Below, in pieces: positions 8,393 to 16,990 of a stretch of 41,849 nucleotides of DNA; positions within the stretch are counted from its first letter, which is position 1, and each line of letters begins with the position of its first letter. The stretch is from CALIZF01 sp046292445. GTDB taxonomy: Bacteria; Pseudomonadota; Alphaproteobacteria; Rhodobacterales; Rhodobacteraceae. The stretch spans positions 1 to 41,849 of the forward strand of contig JBKBQT010000026.1 of NCBI GenBank assembly GCA_046292445.1. The letters run 5' to 3'. The notes below the pieces were generated by a model. That model ran no database searches, was not told the origin of the DNA, and saw only the letters and a program-made list of their open reading frames with translations. The position numbers were made by a program, and so were the translations under genes.

Positions 8393-8470
8393 CAATCCTC
8401 GCGTCGCTGCACGGCGCCGTAACTGCCGCGCTACATGCACGTATTGTATGGGGCCGCACCGGAGATCGAC

Positions 8471-10633
8471 ATGACGCGCCTTGCCCTGTTCCTCGCCCTC
8501 GCCCTCGCCACGGGGGCCGCGATCTGGGCGCTGCGGGGCACCCCGCTCGACCTCGATGCGCTGCGCGGCCATGTCGCCCGGCTCGAAGCCTGGCGGGCCG
8601 GCCAGCCGGTGGTGGCGGCGCTGATCGCCTTTGCCGCCTATGTTGCGGTGACCGCGCTTTCGCTGCCGGTGGCGGTCTGGATGACGCTGGCGATCGGGGC
8701 GCTGTTCGGGTTCTGGACCGGCCTTCTGATCGTGTCCTTCGCCGCGAGCATCGGCGCGACCCTCGCCTTCCTTGCGGCGCGCTACCTTGCGCGCGACTGG
8801 GTGGCGGCGCGGCTCGGCGCGCGGCTGCGTGCGATCGACGACGGGATGAAGCGGGACGGGGCCTTTTACCTCTTCACGCTGCGGCTGATCCCGGCGGTTC
8901 CGTTCTTTGCCGTCAACCTGTTGATGGGCCTCACCGCGATCCCGGTGCGCACGTTCTATCTTGTCAGCCAAGCGGGCATGCTGGCGGGCACGGCGGTCTA
9001 TGTGAACGCCGGCACGCAGCTCGGGCAGCTCGACAGCCTGTCGGGCATCGTCTCGCTGCCGCTGCTGCTGTCCTTCGCCGCGCTCGGGCTGTTCCCCTGG
9101 GTCGCGCGGCTGGCGATCGGCATCCTCCGGCGGCGCCGCGTCTATGCCCGCTGGACGCGGCCCCGGGCCTTCGACCGCAACCTGATCGTCATCGGGGCGG
9201 GCGCGGCGGGCCTCGTTTCGGCCTATATCGCCGCCGCCACCCGGGCGAAGGTGACGCTCGTCGAGGCGCACCGGATGGGCGGCGATTGCCTCAACTACGG
9301 CTGCGTGCCGTCCAAGGCGCTCATCAAATCCGCCCGGATCGCGCACCAGATGCGCCATGCGGACAGCTACGGCCTCGCGCCGGTGGCGCCGACGGTCAGC
9401 TTTCCGGCGGTGATGGAGCGGGTCCACCGCATCATCGCCGCCATAGCGCCGAACGATTCGGTCGAGCGCTATACCGCCCTCGGTGTCGAGGTGCTCGCGG
9501 GCCATGCCCGCCTGATCGACCCCTGGACGGTCGAGATCGCCCTGCACGGCGGCGGCACGCAGCGGCTGACGGCACGGGCGATCATCCTCGCCACGGGCGC
9601 GGCGCCCTTCGTGCCGCCGCTGCCGGGCCTCGATACGGTCGAGCCGCTGACCTCCGACACGCTCTGGGACCGGCTGCGCGGCCGCGAGGCGCCGCCCGAA
9701 CGGCTCGTGGTGCTCGGCGGCGGGCCGATCGGCTGCGAGCTTGCACAGGCCTTCGCCCGGCTTGGCAGCACCGTGACGCAGATCGAGCAGGCCGACCGCC
9801 TGCTGATCCGCGAGGACGATGCGGTTTCGGCCCATGCCCGCGCCGCGCTCGAGGCCGACGGGGTGCAGGTGCTCACCGGGCACAAGGCGGTGGCGGCCGG
9901 GGTGCTGAACGGCGAGAAATGGATCGAGCTGGACGGGCCGGCGGGCCTGCGCCGGATCGTGTTCGACGACATCCTCGTTGCGGTCGGCCGGGCGGCGCGG
10001 ATCGAGGGCTACGGGCTGGAAGAGCTCGGGATTCCGGCGTCGCGGGTGATCGAGACCAATGACTATCTCGAGACGATCTATCCCAACATCTTCGTCGCCG
10101 GCGATGCCGCCGGGCCCTATCAGTTCACCCATGTCGCCGCGCATCAGGCCTGGTATGCGACCGTCAACGCGCTGTTCGGCACGGTCCGGCGGTTCAAGGC
10201 GGATTACCGCGTCATCCCCGCGGCCACCTTCATCGACCCCGAGATCGCGCGCGTCGGGCTGAACGAACGCGAGGCGCGGGCGCAGGGCGTGGCCTACGCG
10301 GTGACGACCTATGGCATCGACGAGCTTGACCGCGCCATCGCCGACGGCACGGCGCGGGGTTTCGTGAAGATGCTCACCCCGCCGGGCAAGGACCGGATCC
10401 TTGGCGTGACCATCGTGGGCGAGCATGCGGCCGACATCATGGCGGAATTCGTGCTGGCGATGAAGCACGGGCTCGGCCTCGGCAAGATCCTGGGCACGAT
10501 CCACACCTATCCGACGCTGAGCGAGGCGAACAAATACGCGGCCGGTGCATGGCGCCGCGCGCATATCGACCCGCGCGCCCTGCGCATCGGCGCGCGGTTC
10601 CATGCCTGGATGCGCGGGCGCGGGCAGGGATGA
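8471..10633 (+). CDS. VTT-domain membrane protein fused to FAD-dependent pyridine nucleotide-disulfide oxidoreductase
   Basis: 720 residues, two modules. Residues about 1-225 are a TVP38/TMEM64 (VTT, DedA-like) membrane domain: several hydrophobic segments, the FGFWTGLLIV turn and the LRLIPAVPFFAVNLLMG motif. Residues about 237-720 are a mercuric-reductase-like flavoprotein: FAD fold GAGAAGLVSA, the redox-active pair Cys273/Cys278 in GGDCLNYGCVPSK, an NAD(P) fold VLGGGPIGCE, the FAD motif FVAGDAAG and the dimer-interface HTYPTLSEA. The second, mercury-binding cysteine pair of MerA is missing, so mercuric reduction is unlikely. The ATG at 8471 follows GGAGA; the next gene overlaps by 4 bp. Probably a membrane-tethered electron-transfer enzyme acting on a thiol, quinone or lipid-linked substrate. 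Confidence 0.92.
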   Translation: MTRLALFLALALATGAAIWALRGTPLDLDALRGHVARLEAWRAGQPVVAALIAFAAYVAVTALSLPVAVWMTLAIGALFGFWTGLLIVSFAASIGATLAFLAARYLARDWVAARLGARLRAIDDGMKRDGAFYLFTLRLIPAVPFFAVNLLMGLTAIPVRTFYLVSQAGMLAGTAVYVNAGTQLGQLDSLSGIVSLPLLLSFAALGLFPWVARLAIGILRRRRVYARWTRPRAFDRNLIVIGAGAAGLVSAYIAAATRAKVTLVEAHRMGGDCLNYGCVPSKALIKSARIAHQMRHADSYGLAPVAPTVSFPAVMERVHRIIAAIAPNDSVERYTALGVEVLAGHARLIDPWTVEIALHGGGTQRLTARAIILATGAAPFVPPLPGLDTVEPLTSDTLWDRLRGREAPPERLVVLGGGPIGCELAQAFARLGSTVTQIEQADRLLIREDDAVSAHARAALEADGVQVLTGHKAVAAGVLNGEKWIELDGPAGLRRIVFDDILVAVGRAARIEGYGLEELGIPASRVIETNDYLETIYPNIFVAGDAAGPYQFTHVAAHQAWYATVNALFGTVRRFKADYRVIPAATFIDPEIARVGLNEREARAQGVAYAVTTYGIDELDRAIADGTARGFVKMLTPPGKDRILGVTIVGEHAADIMAEFVLAMKHGLGLGKILGTIHTYPTLSEANKYAAGAWRRAHIDPRALRIGARFHAWMRGRGQG

Positions 10634-11244
10634 TCGACCGCTACCTGATGCCGCTGGTCGCACGCGCGCTGGGTCCGCCGGCGCGCGCGCTCGCCGCGCG
10701 GGGGGTGACGGCCGACCAGATCACGCTGGCGGGCTTTGCGGTCGGCTTGATGGCGCCGCTCCTGCTCTGGGCGGGTTGGATGGGGGCGGCGCTGGCCGCG
10801 ATCCTCGCCAACCGGATTGCCGACGGGCTCGACGGGATGGTGGCGCGGCACCGGGGGCCGACCGACCGGGGGGCGTTTCTCGACATCGCGCTCGATTTCG
10901 TGTTCTACGCCAGCGTTCCGGTCGGCTTTGCGCTGGCCGATCCGCCGGCCAATGCGCTGCCGGCGGCGATCCTGATCTTTGCCTTCGTCGGCACGATGTC
11001 ATCCTTCCTCGCCTTCTCGGTGATCGCGGGACAGCGGCAGATGCGCGCGGCCGATTATCCGACCAAGGGCATCTACTACCTCGGCGGCCTGACCGAAGGC
11101 GCCGAGACGATCGCGGTCTTTGCCGCGATGTGCCTCTGGCCCGGGCTGTTTCCGATCCTCGCCTACGGCTTTGCCGCCGCCTGCGCGGTCACCACGCTGA
11201 CCCGCTGGCACATGGGCTGGCATGCCTTCGGCGATCGGCGCTGA
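10630..11244 (+). CDS. CDP-alcohol phosphatidyltransferase family membrane protein
   Basis: 204 residues. Transfers a phosphoalcohol from or to a CDP-linked lipid at the inner membrane. The family signature DGxDGxxAR...GxxxDxxxD is at about residues 65-90 (DGLDGMVARHRG, then AFLDIALD), containing the metal-binding aspartates. Five to six hydrophobic segments surround it. It starts in the ATGA overlap with the VTT-oxidoreductase fusion, so the two products may act together. It does not look like PgsA or PssA, which have different flanking sequence, and the acceptor alcohol is unknown. The YYLGGLTEGAETI segment, with a charged pair inside a membrane helix, may be part of the acceptor site. Confidence 0.88.
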   Translation: MIDRYLMPLVARALGPPARALAARGVTADQITLAGFAVGLMAPLLLWAGWMGAALAAILANRIADGLDGMVARHRGPTDRGAFLDIALDFVFYASVPVGFALADPPANALPAAILIFAFVGTMSSFLAFSVIAGQRQMRAADYPTKGIYYLGGLTEGAETIAVFAAMCLWPGLFPILAYGFAAACAVTTLTRWHMGWHAFGDRR

Positions 11245-11315
11245 GCCCCGTTGCGCTCTACCGCCCGAACACACTACCAACGGCAGGGCAAGGGGCGCCA
11301 AGGGGGAAACGGGAC

Positions 11316-11930
11316 ATGATCCGGATCGCGGACGAGGGCGGGCTGCGCCTGGTCACGCTCGACCGGCCGGACAAGGCCAATGCGCTCACGCGCGCGATGC
11401 TGGTGGCGCTGGCCGATGCGGCCGAGGGTGCGGCGGGGTGCCGGGCCTTCGTGCTGACCGGGGCGGGGCGCGCCTTTTCGGCCGGGATGGACCTTGACGC
11501 GGCGCGGGAGGGCCTCGCGACCGATCCGGTCTGGGAACGGCTGTCGGGCGCGATCGCGGCGTTGCCGTGCCTGACGATAGCGGCGCTGAACGGCACGCTG
11601 GCGGGCGGCGCCATCGGCATGGCGCTGGCCTGCGACATCCGGCTCGCCGTGCCCGCGACGCGGGTGTTCTACCCGGTGATGCGGCTGGGCTTCCTGCCGC
11701 AACCGTCCGATCCGGCGCGGCTCGCGGCGCTGGTCGGGCCGGCGCGGGCCAAGCTGATCCTGATGGGCGGGGCACGGATCGAGGCGGGCGAGGCGCTGGC
11801 CTGGGGCCTTGTGGACCGCATCGTCGAGCCGGCCGACCTTCTGCCGGCCGCGCGGGCGCTGGCGGCCGATGCGCTCGCCGCCGATCCGGCCCATGCCGCG
11901 GCCATCAAGCGGATGGTGCCCGCGCGCTAG
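11316..11930 (+). CDS. Enoyl-CoA hydratase/isomerase (crotonase) family protein, catalytic glutamates absent
   Basis: 204 residues, shorter than the usual ~260. Crotonase landmarks: LDRPDKANAL (15-24), the oxyanion-hole FSAGMDLDA (54-62), NGTLAGGAIGMALACDIRLA (92-111) and ARIEAGEALAWGLVDRIV. The two glutamates of true hydratases are replaced: the Glu of GGGCEL corresponds to Ile100 and the Glu of the following PE motif to Val121. The C-terminal helices are short. It is therefore probably not a hydratase; an isomerase, hydrolase, decarboxylase or non-catalytic CoA-binding role is possible. An AAGGGGGAAACGGG purine tract precedes the ATG at 11316. It follows the phosphatidyltransferase after 71 bp in the same run of genes. 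Confidence 0.82.
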   Translation: MIRIADEGGLRLVTLDRPDKANALTRAMLVALADAAEGAAGCRAFVLTGAGRAFSAGMDLDAAREGLATDPVWERLSGAIAALPCLTIAALNGTLAGGAIGMALACDIRLAVPATRVFYPVMRLGFLPQPSDPARLAALVGPARAKLILMGGARIEAGEALAWGLVDRIVEPADLLPAARALAADALAADPAHAAAIKRMVPAR

Positions 11931-11961
11931 CCCGATCCCGCCAGTCCGACACGGAGGCGCC

Positions 11962-12585
11962 ATGACCCCCGACGCCATCGCCGCCCATTTCACCCGCGCG
12001 GACGGCACCTATCTCTGCGCCCGCTGGCGCCGCCCGATCGTGCCCGTGGTGTTCGGCGTCGAGACCGAGAGCCTGCCGGTCCTAAAGGGCGCCTTCGAGG
12101 CGGTCTGCGCCCTCGCCGGTCACGCCATGGCCGAGACGGATGCCGAGATGGGCGCAAACCTGATGGTCTTTTTCGTTCGCGACTGGGCGGAATTGCGCGG
12201 GGTGCCCGGCCTGGACCGGCTGGTCGAGGGGCTTTATCCGCTGATCGAGCGACTGACGGCGGCCGGGGCCAACCAGTATCGCGTGTTCCGCTTCGATCCC
12301 GACGGGGCGATCCGCGCGGCGGTTGTCCTGCTGCGGATGGACGAGCACCTGCGGGCGGTGCCGGCCGACGTGCTTGCGCTCTCGCAAGCGGTGCAGACGA
12401 TCCTTCTGTGGTCCGACCGGGCGTTCACGGAGGCCTCGCCGCTCGCCGTGGTCGGTGGCACGGTCATCCTGCGGCCCGAGATCGGCGCGCTGATCCGGGC
12501 GGCCTATGATGCCCGCCTGCCGGTGATGGCGACCGATCCGGCGCATGCGCTGCGCCTTGCGGCCCGGATCGCGCCGGCGCAGTGA
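11962..12585 (+). CDS. Unrecognised protein (207 aa), last gene of the 6874-12585 run
   Basis: 207 residues from the ATG at 11962, which follows CGGAGG at good spacing. No signal peptide or membrane helix. It has mixed alpha/beta character and opens with FTRADGTYLCARWRRPIVPVVFGVETESLP. I do not recognise a catalytic motif. The short gap (31 bp) after the crotonase-like gene supports co-expression with it. Its TGA is inside an 18-bp palindrome shared with the convergent ABC gene. The composition matches its neighbours, so it is not obviously acquired. Likely a conserved protein of Rhodobacteraceae, but this is a guess. Confidence 0.78.
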   Translation: MTPDAIAAHFTRADGTYLCARWRRPIVPVVFGVETESLPVLKGAFEAVCALAGHAMAETDAEMGANLMVFFVRDWAELRGVPGLDRLVEGLYPLIERLTAAGANQYRVFRFDPDGAIRAAVVLLRMDEHLRAVPADVLALSQAVQTILLWSDRAFTEASPLAVVGGTVILRPEIGALIRAAYDARLPVMATDPAHALRLAARIAPAQ

Positions 12586-12600
12586 CGCCCCCGGGCGTCA
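12583..12600. terminator. Perfect palindrome spanning both stop codons of a convergent pair
   Basis: TGACGCCCCCGGGCGTCA is a perfect inverted repeat. Its first three bases are the stop of the + gene ending at 12585 and its last three (read on the minus strand) are the stop of the ABC gene ending at 12598. It can form an 8-bp GC-rich stem on either transcript and is a likely bidirectional terminator, though it has no U tract. Confidence 0.6.
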
Positions 12601-13344
12601 GAGCCGCCCCGCCGCGATGATCCGCTGCAGGAAAGCCTGGGTGCGCGGGTGCTGCGGCGCGCGCAGCAGGGCGGCGGGCGGGCCTTCCTCGACGATGCAG
12701 CCGCCGTCGAGAAAGCACACCCGGTCGGCCACGTCGCGGGCGAATCCCATCTCATGCGTGACGATGACCATGGTCATCCCCCCCGCCTTGAGATCGCGCA
12801 CGATGCCCAGCACCTCGCCGATCAGCTCGGGGTCGAGCGCCGCCGTCACCTCGTCGAGCAGCAGCACATCGGGGTTCGTCGCCAGCGCCCGCACGATCGC
12901 CACCCGCTGCTGCTGGCCGCCCGAAAGCTGTTCGGGATAGCTGCGGGCGAAGGCGGCGAGGCCGAACCGGGCGAGCAAGGCCGCCGCCGTCGCCTCGGCC
13001 TCGGCGCGCGGGGTGCCGTGGACGCGGCGGGGGGCGAGCGTGACGTTGCCCATCACCGTCAGATGCGGGAAGAGGTTGTAGGCCTGGAACACGATCCCGA
13101 TGCGCCTTTGCAGGCCGGTCCGCCCGAAACTGGGCCCGTCCACCGGCGCGCCGTCGAGCAGGATCGACCCGTGGTCGATCGGCTCGAGGCGGTTGATCGT
13201 GCGCAGAAGGGTCGATTTCCCCGACCCCGACGCACCGATCAGGGCCACCACCTCATGCGCGGCCACGGTCAGGTCGATCCGGTCGAGCACGAGGGTTCGC
13301 CCATAGTATTTGGTCACCCCCGTCAGGGCCAGCTTGGCCGTCAT
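12598..13344 (-). CDS. Amino-acid ABC transporter, ATP-binding protein (GlnQ/HisP-type)
   Basis: 248 residues that power import by the neighbouring permease. Walker A GASGSGKST (about 37-45), Q-loop FQAYNLFPHLTV with the polar-amino-acid-family NLFPH motif, signature LSGGQQQR, Walker B VLLLDEVTAALD and switch histidine in VTHEMGFARDVADRV. The Walker B line reads DEVTAALDPE rather than the more common DEPTSALDPE. Its ATG at 13344 overlaps the permease stop in ATGA, so expression is coupled. Substrate cannot be read from the ATPase. Confidence 0.93.
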   Translation of the reverse strand: MTAKLALTGVTKYYGRTLVLDRIDLTVAAHEVVALIGASGSGKSTLLRTINRLEPIDHGSILLDGAPVDGPSFGRTGLQRRIGIVFQAYNLFPHLTVMGNVTLAPRRVHGTPRAEAEATAAALLARFGLAAFARSYPEQLSGGQQQRVAIVRALATNPDVLLLDEVTAALDPELIGEVLGIVRDLKAGGMTMVIVTHEMGFARDVADRVCFLDGGCIVEEGPPAALLRAPQHPRTQAFLQRIIAAGRL

Positions 13345-14213
13345 GCGACACGCGCCGTGCGCCGGGCGCGGTCGCGGCGCGCGACCCAGTCGGCCAGCCG
13401 CGCCATCGGCACGGTGGCGGCGAGGAACAGGATCGCCGCGACGATCAGCGCCGAATAGTTGAAGGTCTGCGCCGTGTAGATCTGCGCCTCGCGCACCGCG
13501 TCGCGCACGCCGATGATCGACAGGAGCGCGACATCCTTCTGCAGCGCGACCACGATGTTCATGAGCGCCGGGGCGACGTTGCGCAGCGCCTGCGGGATGA
13601 TCGCCCAGACCAGCGTCTGCGCCTCGGACAGCCCGAGCGCGCGGGCGGCCGAATACTGTCCCTCGGGCACGGAGTCGATCCCCGAGCGGTAGATCTCGGC
13701 GACATAGGCCGCATAGCTCAGCACCATCGCCACCGCGCCCCAGAACAGGCCCGAGGACGGCAGGCCGGGAAGGCGCAGCGCCGGGATGCCGAAGCCGAAC
13801 AGCAGCACCAGCAGCAAAGCGGGAAGCCCGCGGAAGAGGTCGATATAGAGCGTCACGAACAGGCGCGCCGGTGTGAACACCGGCCCCCGCAGAGCCCGCA
13901 GGAAGGCGAGCACAAGGCCCCAGACCGCGATGCAGGCGAGCACCGTCACCCAGATGCGCAGGTTCACGAGGAATCCCTGCCAGACGCGCGGCGCTGCCGC
14001 CCGCATGTCGTCGAGCGAAAAGAAGGTGCGCTGGATCAGCGGCCAGTTCGGCGCCGAGGCGATCCACCAGGCCGCGGCGCCGAACACGGCGATCACGCTG
14101 GCGGTGGCGATCAGCGTCGGGGCCAGGGCGACCTTCCAGTCGCCCCGTCTGGTTCGCGGCGGGGGCGGCGGGCCACGGCCCTCCGTGGCCGCCACCCGTG
14201 TCGTCTCGGTCAT
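13341..14213 (-). CDS. Amino-acid ABC transporter, permease
   Basis: 290-residue inner-membrane permease of the HisMQ type. After a charged, proline-rich cytoplasmic N-terminus (about residues 1-27) come a first membrane segment and then the conserved permease core. The signature LYIDLFRGLPALLLVLL (about 142-158) and the EAA loop ARALGLSEAQTLVWAIIPQALRN mark the polar amino-acid uptake family. A single permease probably acts as a homodimer, since no second permease gene is present. The ATG at 14213 overlaps the stop of the binding-protein gene by 4 bp. Confidence 0.92.
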   Translation of the reverse strand: MTETTRVAATEGRGPPPPPRTRRGDWKVALAPTLIATASVIAVFGAAAWWIASAPNWPLIQRTFFSLDDMRAAAPRVWQGFLVNLRIWVTVLACIAVWGLVLAFLRALRGPVFTPARLFVTLYIDLFRGLPALLLVLLFGFGIPALRLPGLPSSGLFWGAVAMVLSYAAYVAEIYRSGIDSVPEGQYSAARALGLSEAQTLVWAIIPQALRNVAPALMNIVVALQKDVALLSIIGVRDAVREAQIYTAQTFNYSALIVAAILFLAATVPMARLADWVARRDRARRTARVA

Positions 14214-15037
14214 TCCGCGATGATCGGCAGGTTCGGGTCGGCGATGAGGTATTTGGCCTTGAGCGCCTCGACCGTCCCCTCGGCGATCACCGCGCTCAGC
14301 GCCTCGTCGACCCATTCCACCAGCGGGTTGTCCTTCTCGAACAACAGGCCATGGCCGCGGTCGTTCTTGTCGGCCGGCAGGATCGCGACGATCCTGGCCT
14401 CGGGCACCTGCACGGCGGTCGCGAACAGGGCGGTCGGCAGGGCGACCACGGTCGCGTCGATCTGGCCCGATTTCAGGGCAAGGAACACGCCCGCCTGATC
14501 GTCGTAGACCGCCGCATCCGGCACGCCGAGCACGGTTTCGAGATAGGTGAGGTCGGTCGTGCCGACCACCGCGCCCCAGCGGGCCGGGCGCAGGTCGGCG
14601 AAGGACCGGGCGCTTGTCACCACGCTGTCGGGCAGGGCGACCACGGCCTTGTCGGGCTGGAAATAGACCTGGCTGAAGGTGACGACCTGCGCCCGCGCCT
14701 CGGTCACCGAGATCTGCTGGATGGCGAAGTCGAAGTTCTTGTTGCCCGGCGCGATGGTCTGATCGAAGGTGTTGCCGGTCCAGACCACATCCTCGGGTGC
14801 AAAGCCCATCTTGGCGGCGAGCGCGTAGACGAGCCCGTTCTCGAACCCCTCGCCGCCCGCCGGATCGTTGTTGAGCATCCACGGCGGATAGACCGGATTG
14901 CCGGTGCCCACGGTGAGCTTGCCGGGGGTCATCAGGCGGGGGTCCATCGGGGTCTTTTCCTGCGCCAGAGCGGGCAGGGCGACGAGGGCGAGCGCCGCGG
15001 CGGCGGCAAGGGTGCGGAGCGTTGTAAGGTGCGGCAT
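14210..15037 (-). CDS. Periplasmic amino-acid-binding protein of ABC transporter (family 3)
   Basis: 275 residues with a clear Sec signal peptide, cleaved after ALA at residue 25. The mature protein begins with the family-3 pattern KLTVGTGNPVYPPWMLNN and continues with GFENGLVYALAAKMGF and FDFAIQQISVTEARAQVVTFSQVYF, the two-lobed amino-acid binding fold. Two aspartates near DLTYLE and DDQAG could contact the ligand amine. First gene of a three-gene operon (binding protein, permease, ATPase), all joined by ATGA overlaps. Ligand unknown, probably a polar amino acid or opine-like compound. Confidence 0.92.
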   Translation of the reverse strand: MPHLTTLRTLAAAAALALVALPALAQEKTPMDPRLMTPGKLTVGTGNPVYPPWMLNNDPAGGEGFENGLVYALAAKMGFAPEDVVWTGNTFDQTIAPGNKNFDFAIQQISVTEARAQVVTFSQVYFQPDKAVVALPDSVVTSARSFADLRPARWGAVVGTTDLTYLETVLGVPDAAVYDDQAGVFLALKSGQIDATVVALPTALFATAVQVPEARIVAILPADKNDRGHGLLFEKDNPLVEWVDEALSAVIAEGTVEALKAKYLIADPNLPIIAE

Positions 15038-15079
15038 CGGCGTGTCCTCTTTCGGGGCTGTCGGTGTCGAAGTGCCCGC

Positions 15080-15107
15080 ACCCTAAACATGCCGCCGGAC
15101 AGGGCAA
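15080..15107 (-). promoter_or_regulatory. Putative promoter of the amino-acid ABC operon
   Basis: Minus strand TTGCCC (15107-15102), a 16-bp spacer and TAGGGT (15085-15080). It would give a leader of about 36 nt with a GAAAGAGG ribosome-binding tract before the ATG at 15037. By-eye call. Confidence 0.3.
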
Positions 15108-15283
15108 GGGCTTCGGTGCCCCGGACCCGCCAGCGCGGCCGGCGGATGTCTGAATTCTGGGCAATCGGTCGCGCTTTCCCGCAACGCGCCGGCACAGGGG
15201 CCGCGGGTTTCCGCCCGCCCGCAGCGCGCTTGCCGTGGGGTGCCGGGGCAGGGATAGTGTCGCGGTGCCACGAGGGACAGCCC

Positions 15284-15682
15284 ATGCCGCCGCATGTCTT
15301 TCCGATCCGCGTCTATTACGAGGACACCGATCTTGCCGGGATCGTCTACTATGCCAATTACCTGAAGTTCATCGAGCGGGCGCGCAGCGAATGGGTGCGC
15401 GGGCTCGGGATCGACCAGGTCAGGCTGAAGGCCGAGGCGGGCCTTGTCTTTGCCGTGCGGCGGATCGAGGCTGACTATCTGTCGCCGGCGCGGTTCGACG
15501 ACATGCTCGAAGTGCGCACCGTGCCGCGCGGCATGACCGGGGCGCGTATCATGCTGGATCAGGCGGTCTGGCGGGGGGGCGATCGGCTGTTCGATGCGGC
15601 GGTAACCCTGGTCGCGCTGACCGCTTCGGGCACCCCGGCACGGCTGCCCCCGGCGCTTCGTGCGGCTTTCGCCGCCGCATGA
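15284..15682 (+). CDS. ybgC: YbgC, acyl-CoA thioesterase of the Tol-Pal cluster
   Basis: Hot-dog fold thioesterase of 132 residues. The catalytic aspartate is in YYEDTDLAGIVYYANYLKF (about residues 11-29), the classic 4-hydroxybenzoyl-CoA thioesterase/YbgC motif. The rest (ARSEWVRGLGI, VRRIEADYLSPARFDD) fits the family. E. coli YbgC hydrolyses short-chain acyl-CoA and binds ACP, linking lipid metabolism to the Tol system. It is the first gene of the ybgC-tolQRAB-pal-cpoB cluster, with 110 bp before tolQ. A CGAGGGACAG ribosome-binding tract lies just before the chosen ATG at 15284. Confidence 0.93.
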   Translation: MPPHVFPIRVYYEDTDLAGIVYYANYLKFIERARSEWVRGLGIDQVRLKAEAGLVFAVRRIEADYLSPARFDDMLEVRTVPRGMTGARIMLDQAVWRGGDRLFDAAVTLVALTASGTPARLPPALRAAFAAA

Positions 15683-15792
15683 CGCCGCGATGTCGGCGAA
15701 CACACGCGGATGTGGTGGCGCTCGGGTCGAAATCGCGGTAGAACCGTGGCAATGCGCCGCGTCAGACGGTGCCCCGACACACGAGCAGGCCC

Positions 15793-16491
<699 letters not shown>

Positions 16492-16492
16492 G

Positions 16493-16981
16493 ATGGCGGG
16501 CGGGGTCGTCCAGTCGGGCGGCGGCGGTCGGCGGCGCGGGCGGCGCCGGCGCGCCGCACGCCCCATGAGCGAGATCAACGTCACGCCATTCGTGGACGTG
16601 ATGCTCGTGCTGCTCATCATCTTCATGGTCGCCGCGCCGCTCTTGACCGTGGGCGTTCCGGTGGAGCTGCCGCGCACTGCTGCCCAGGCGCTGCCGGCCG
16701 AGCAGGAAGAGCCCTTGACGATCACGCTGACCGCGGACGGCCTCATCCTGATCCAGACGTCCGAGGTGGCGGAGGGCGAGCTCATCCCGCGCCTTGCCGC
16801 CGTCGCGGCCGAGCGGCGCAGCGACAAGGTTTTCCTGCGCGCCGACAGCGCCATTCCCTACGGCCGGGTGGCGCAGGTGATGGGGGCGCTCAATGCCGGG
16901 GGCTTTCGCAACATCGGGCTGGTGACCGATACCGACGGGCCGCGGTTCGGCGCGCCGCCCGCGGCGGCGCCGCGCGGCTGA
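16493..16981 (+). CDS. tolR: TolR, ExbD/TolR-type inner-membrane protein
   Basis: 162 residues with a single N-terminal membrane helix (about 35-53). The family motif SEINVTPFVDVMLVLLIIFM carries the proton-relay Asp35. A periplasmic domain (LTITLTADGLILIQ, DKVFLRADSAIPYGRVAQVMGAL) follows. The N-terminus has an Arg/Gly-rich cytoplasmic stretch (about residues 10-23) longer than in E. coli; the start at 16493 is set by the one-base gap after tolQ. A shorter start at MSEINV (residue 25) is possible. Confidence 0.95.
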   Translation: MAGGVVQSGGGGRRRGRRRRAARPMSEINVTPFVDVMLVLLIIFMVAAPLLTVGVPVELPRTAAQALPAEQEEPLTITLTADGLILIQTSEVAEGELIPRLAAVAAERRSDKVFLRADSAIPYGRVAQVMGALNAGGFRNIGLVTDTDGPRFGAPPAAAPRG

Positions 16982-16990
16982 GGCGCAGCG

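Noticed and set aside
8471..10633. Mercuric reductase (merA) annotation
   Set aside because: The C-terminal vicinal cysteines and N-terminal HMA domain of MerA are absent and no mer genes are nearby.
7532..10663. 1043-codon minus-strand open frame
   Set aside because: Shadow of the alpha/beta hydrolase and VTT-oxidoreductase genes; Arg/His/Gly-rich and without domains, as expected for antisense frames in GC-rich DNA.
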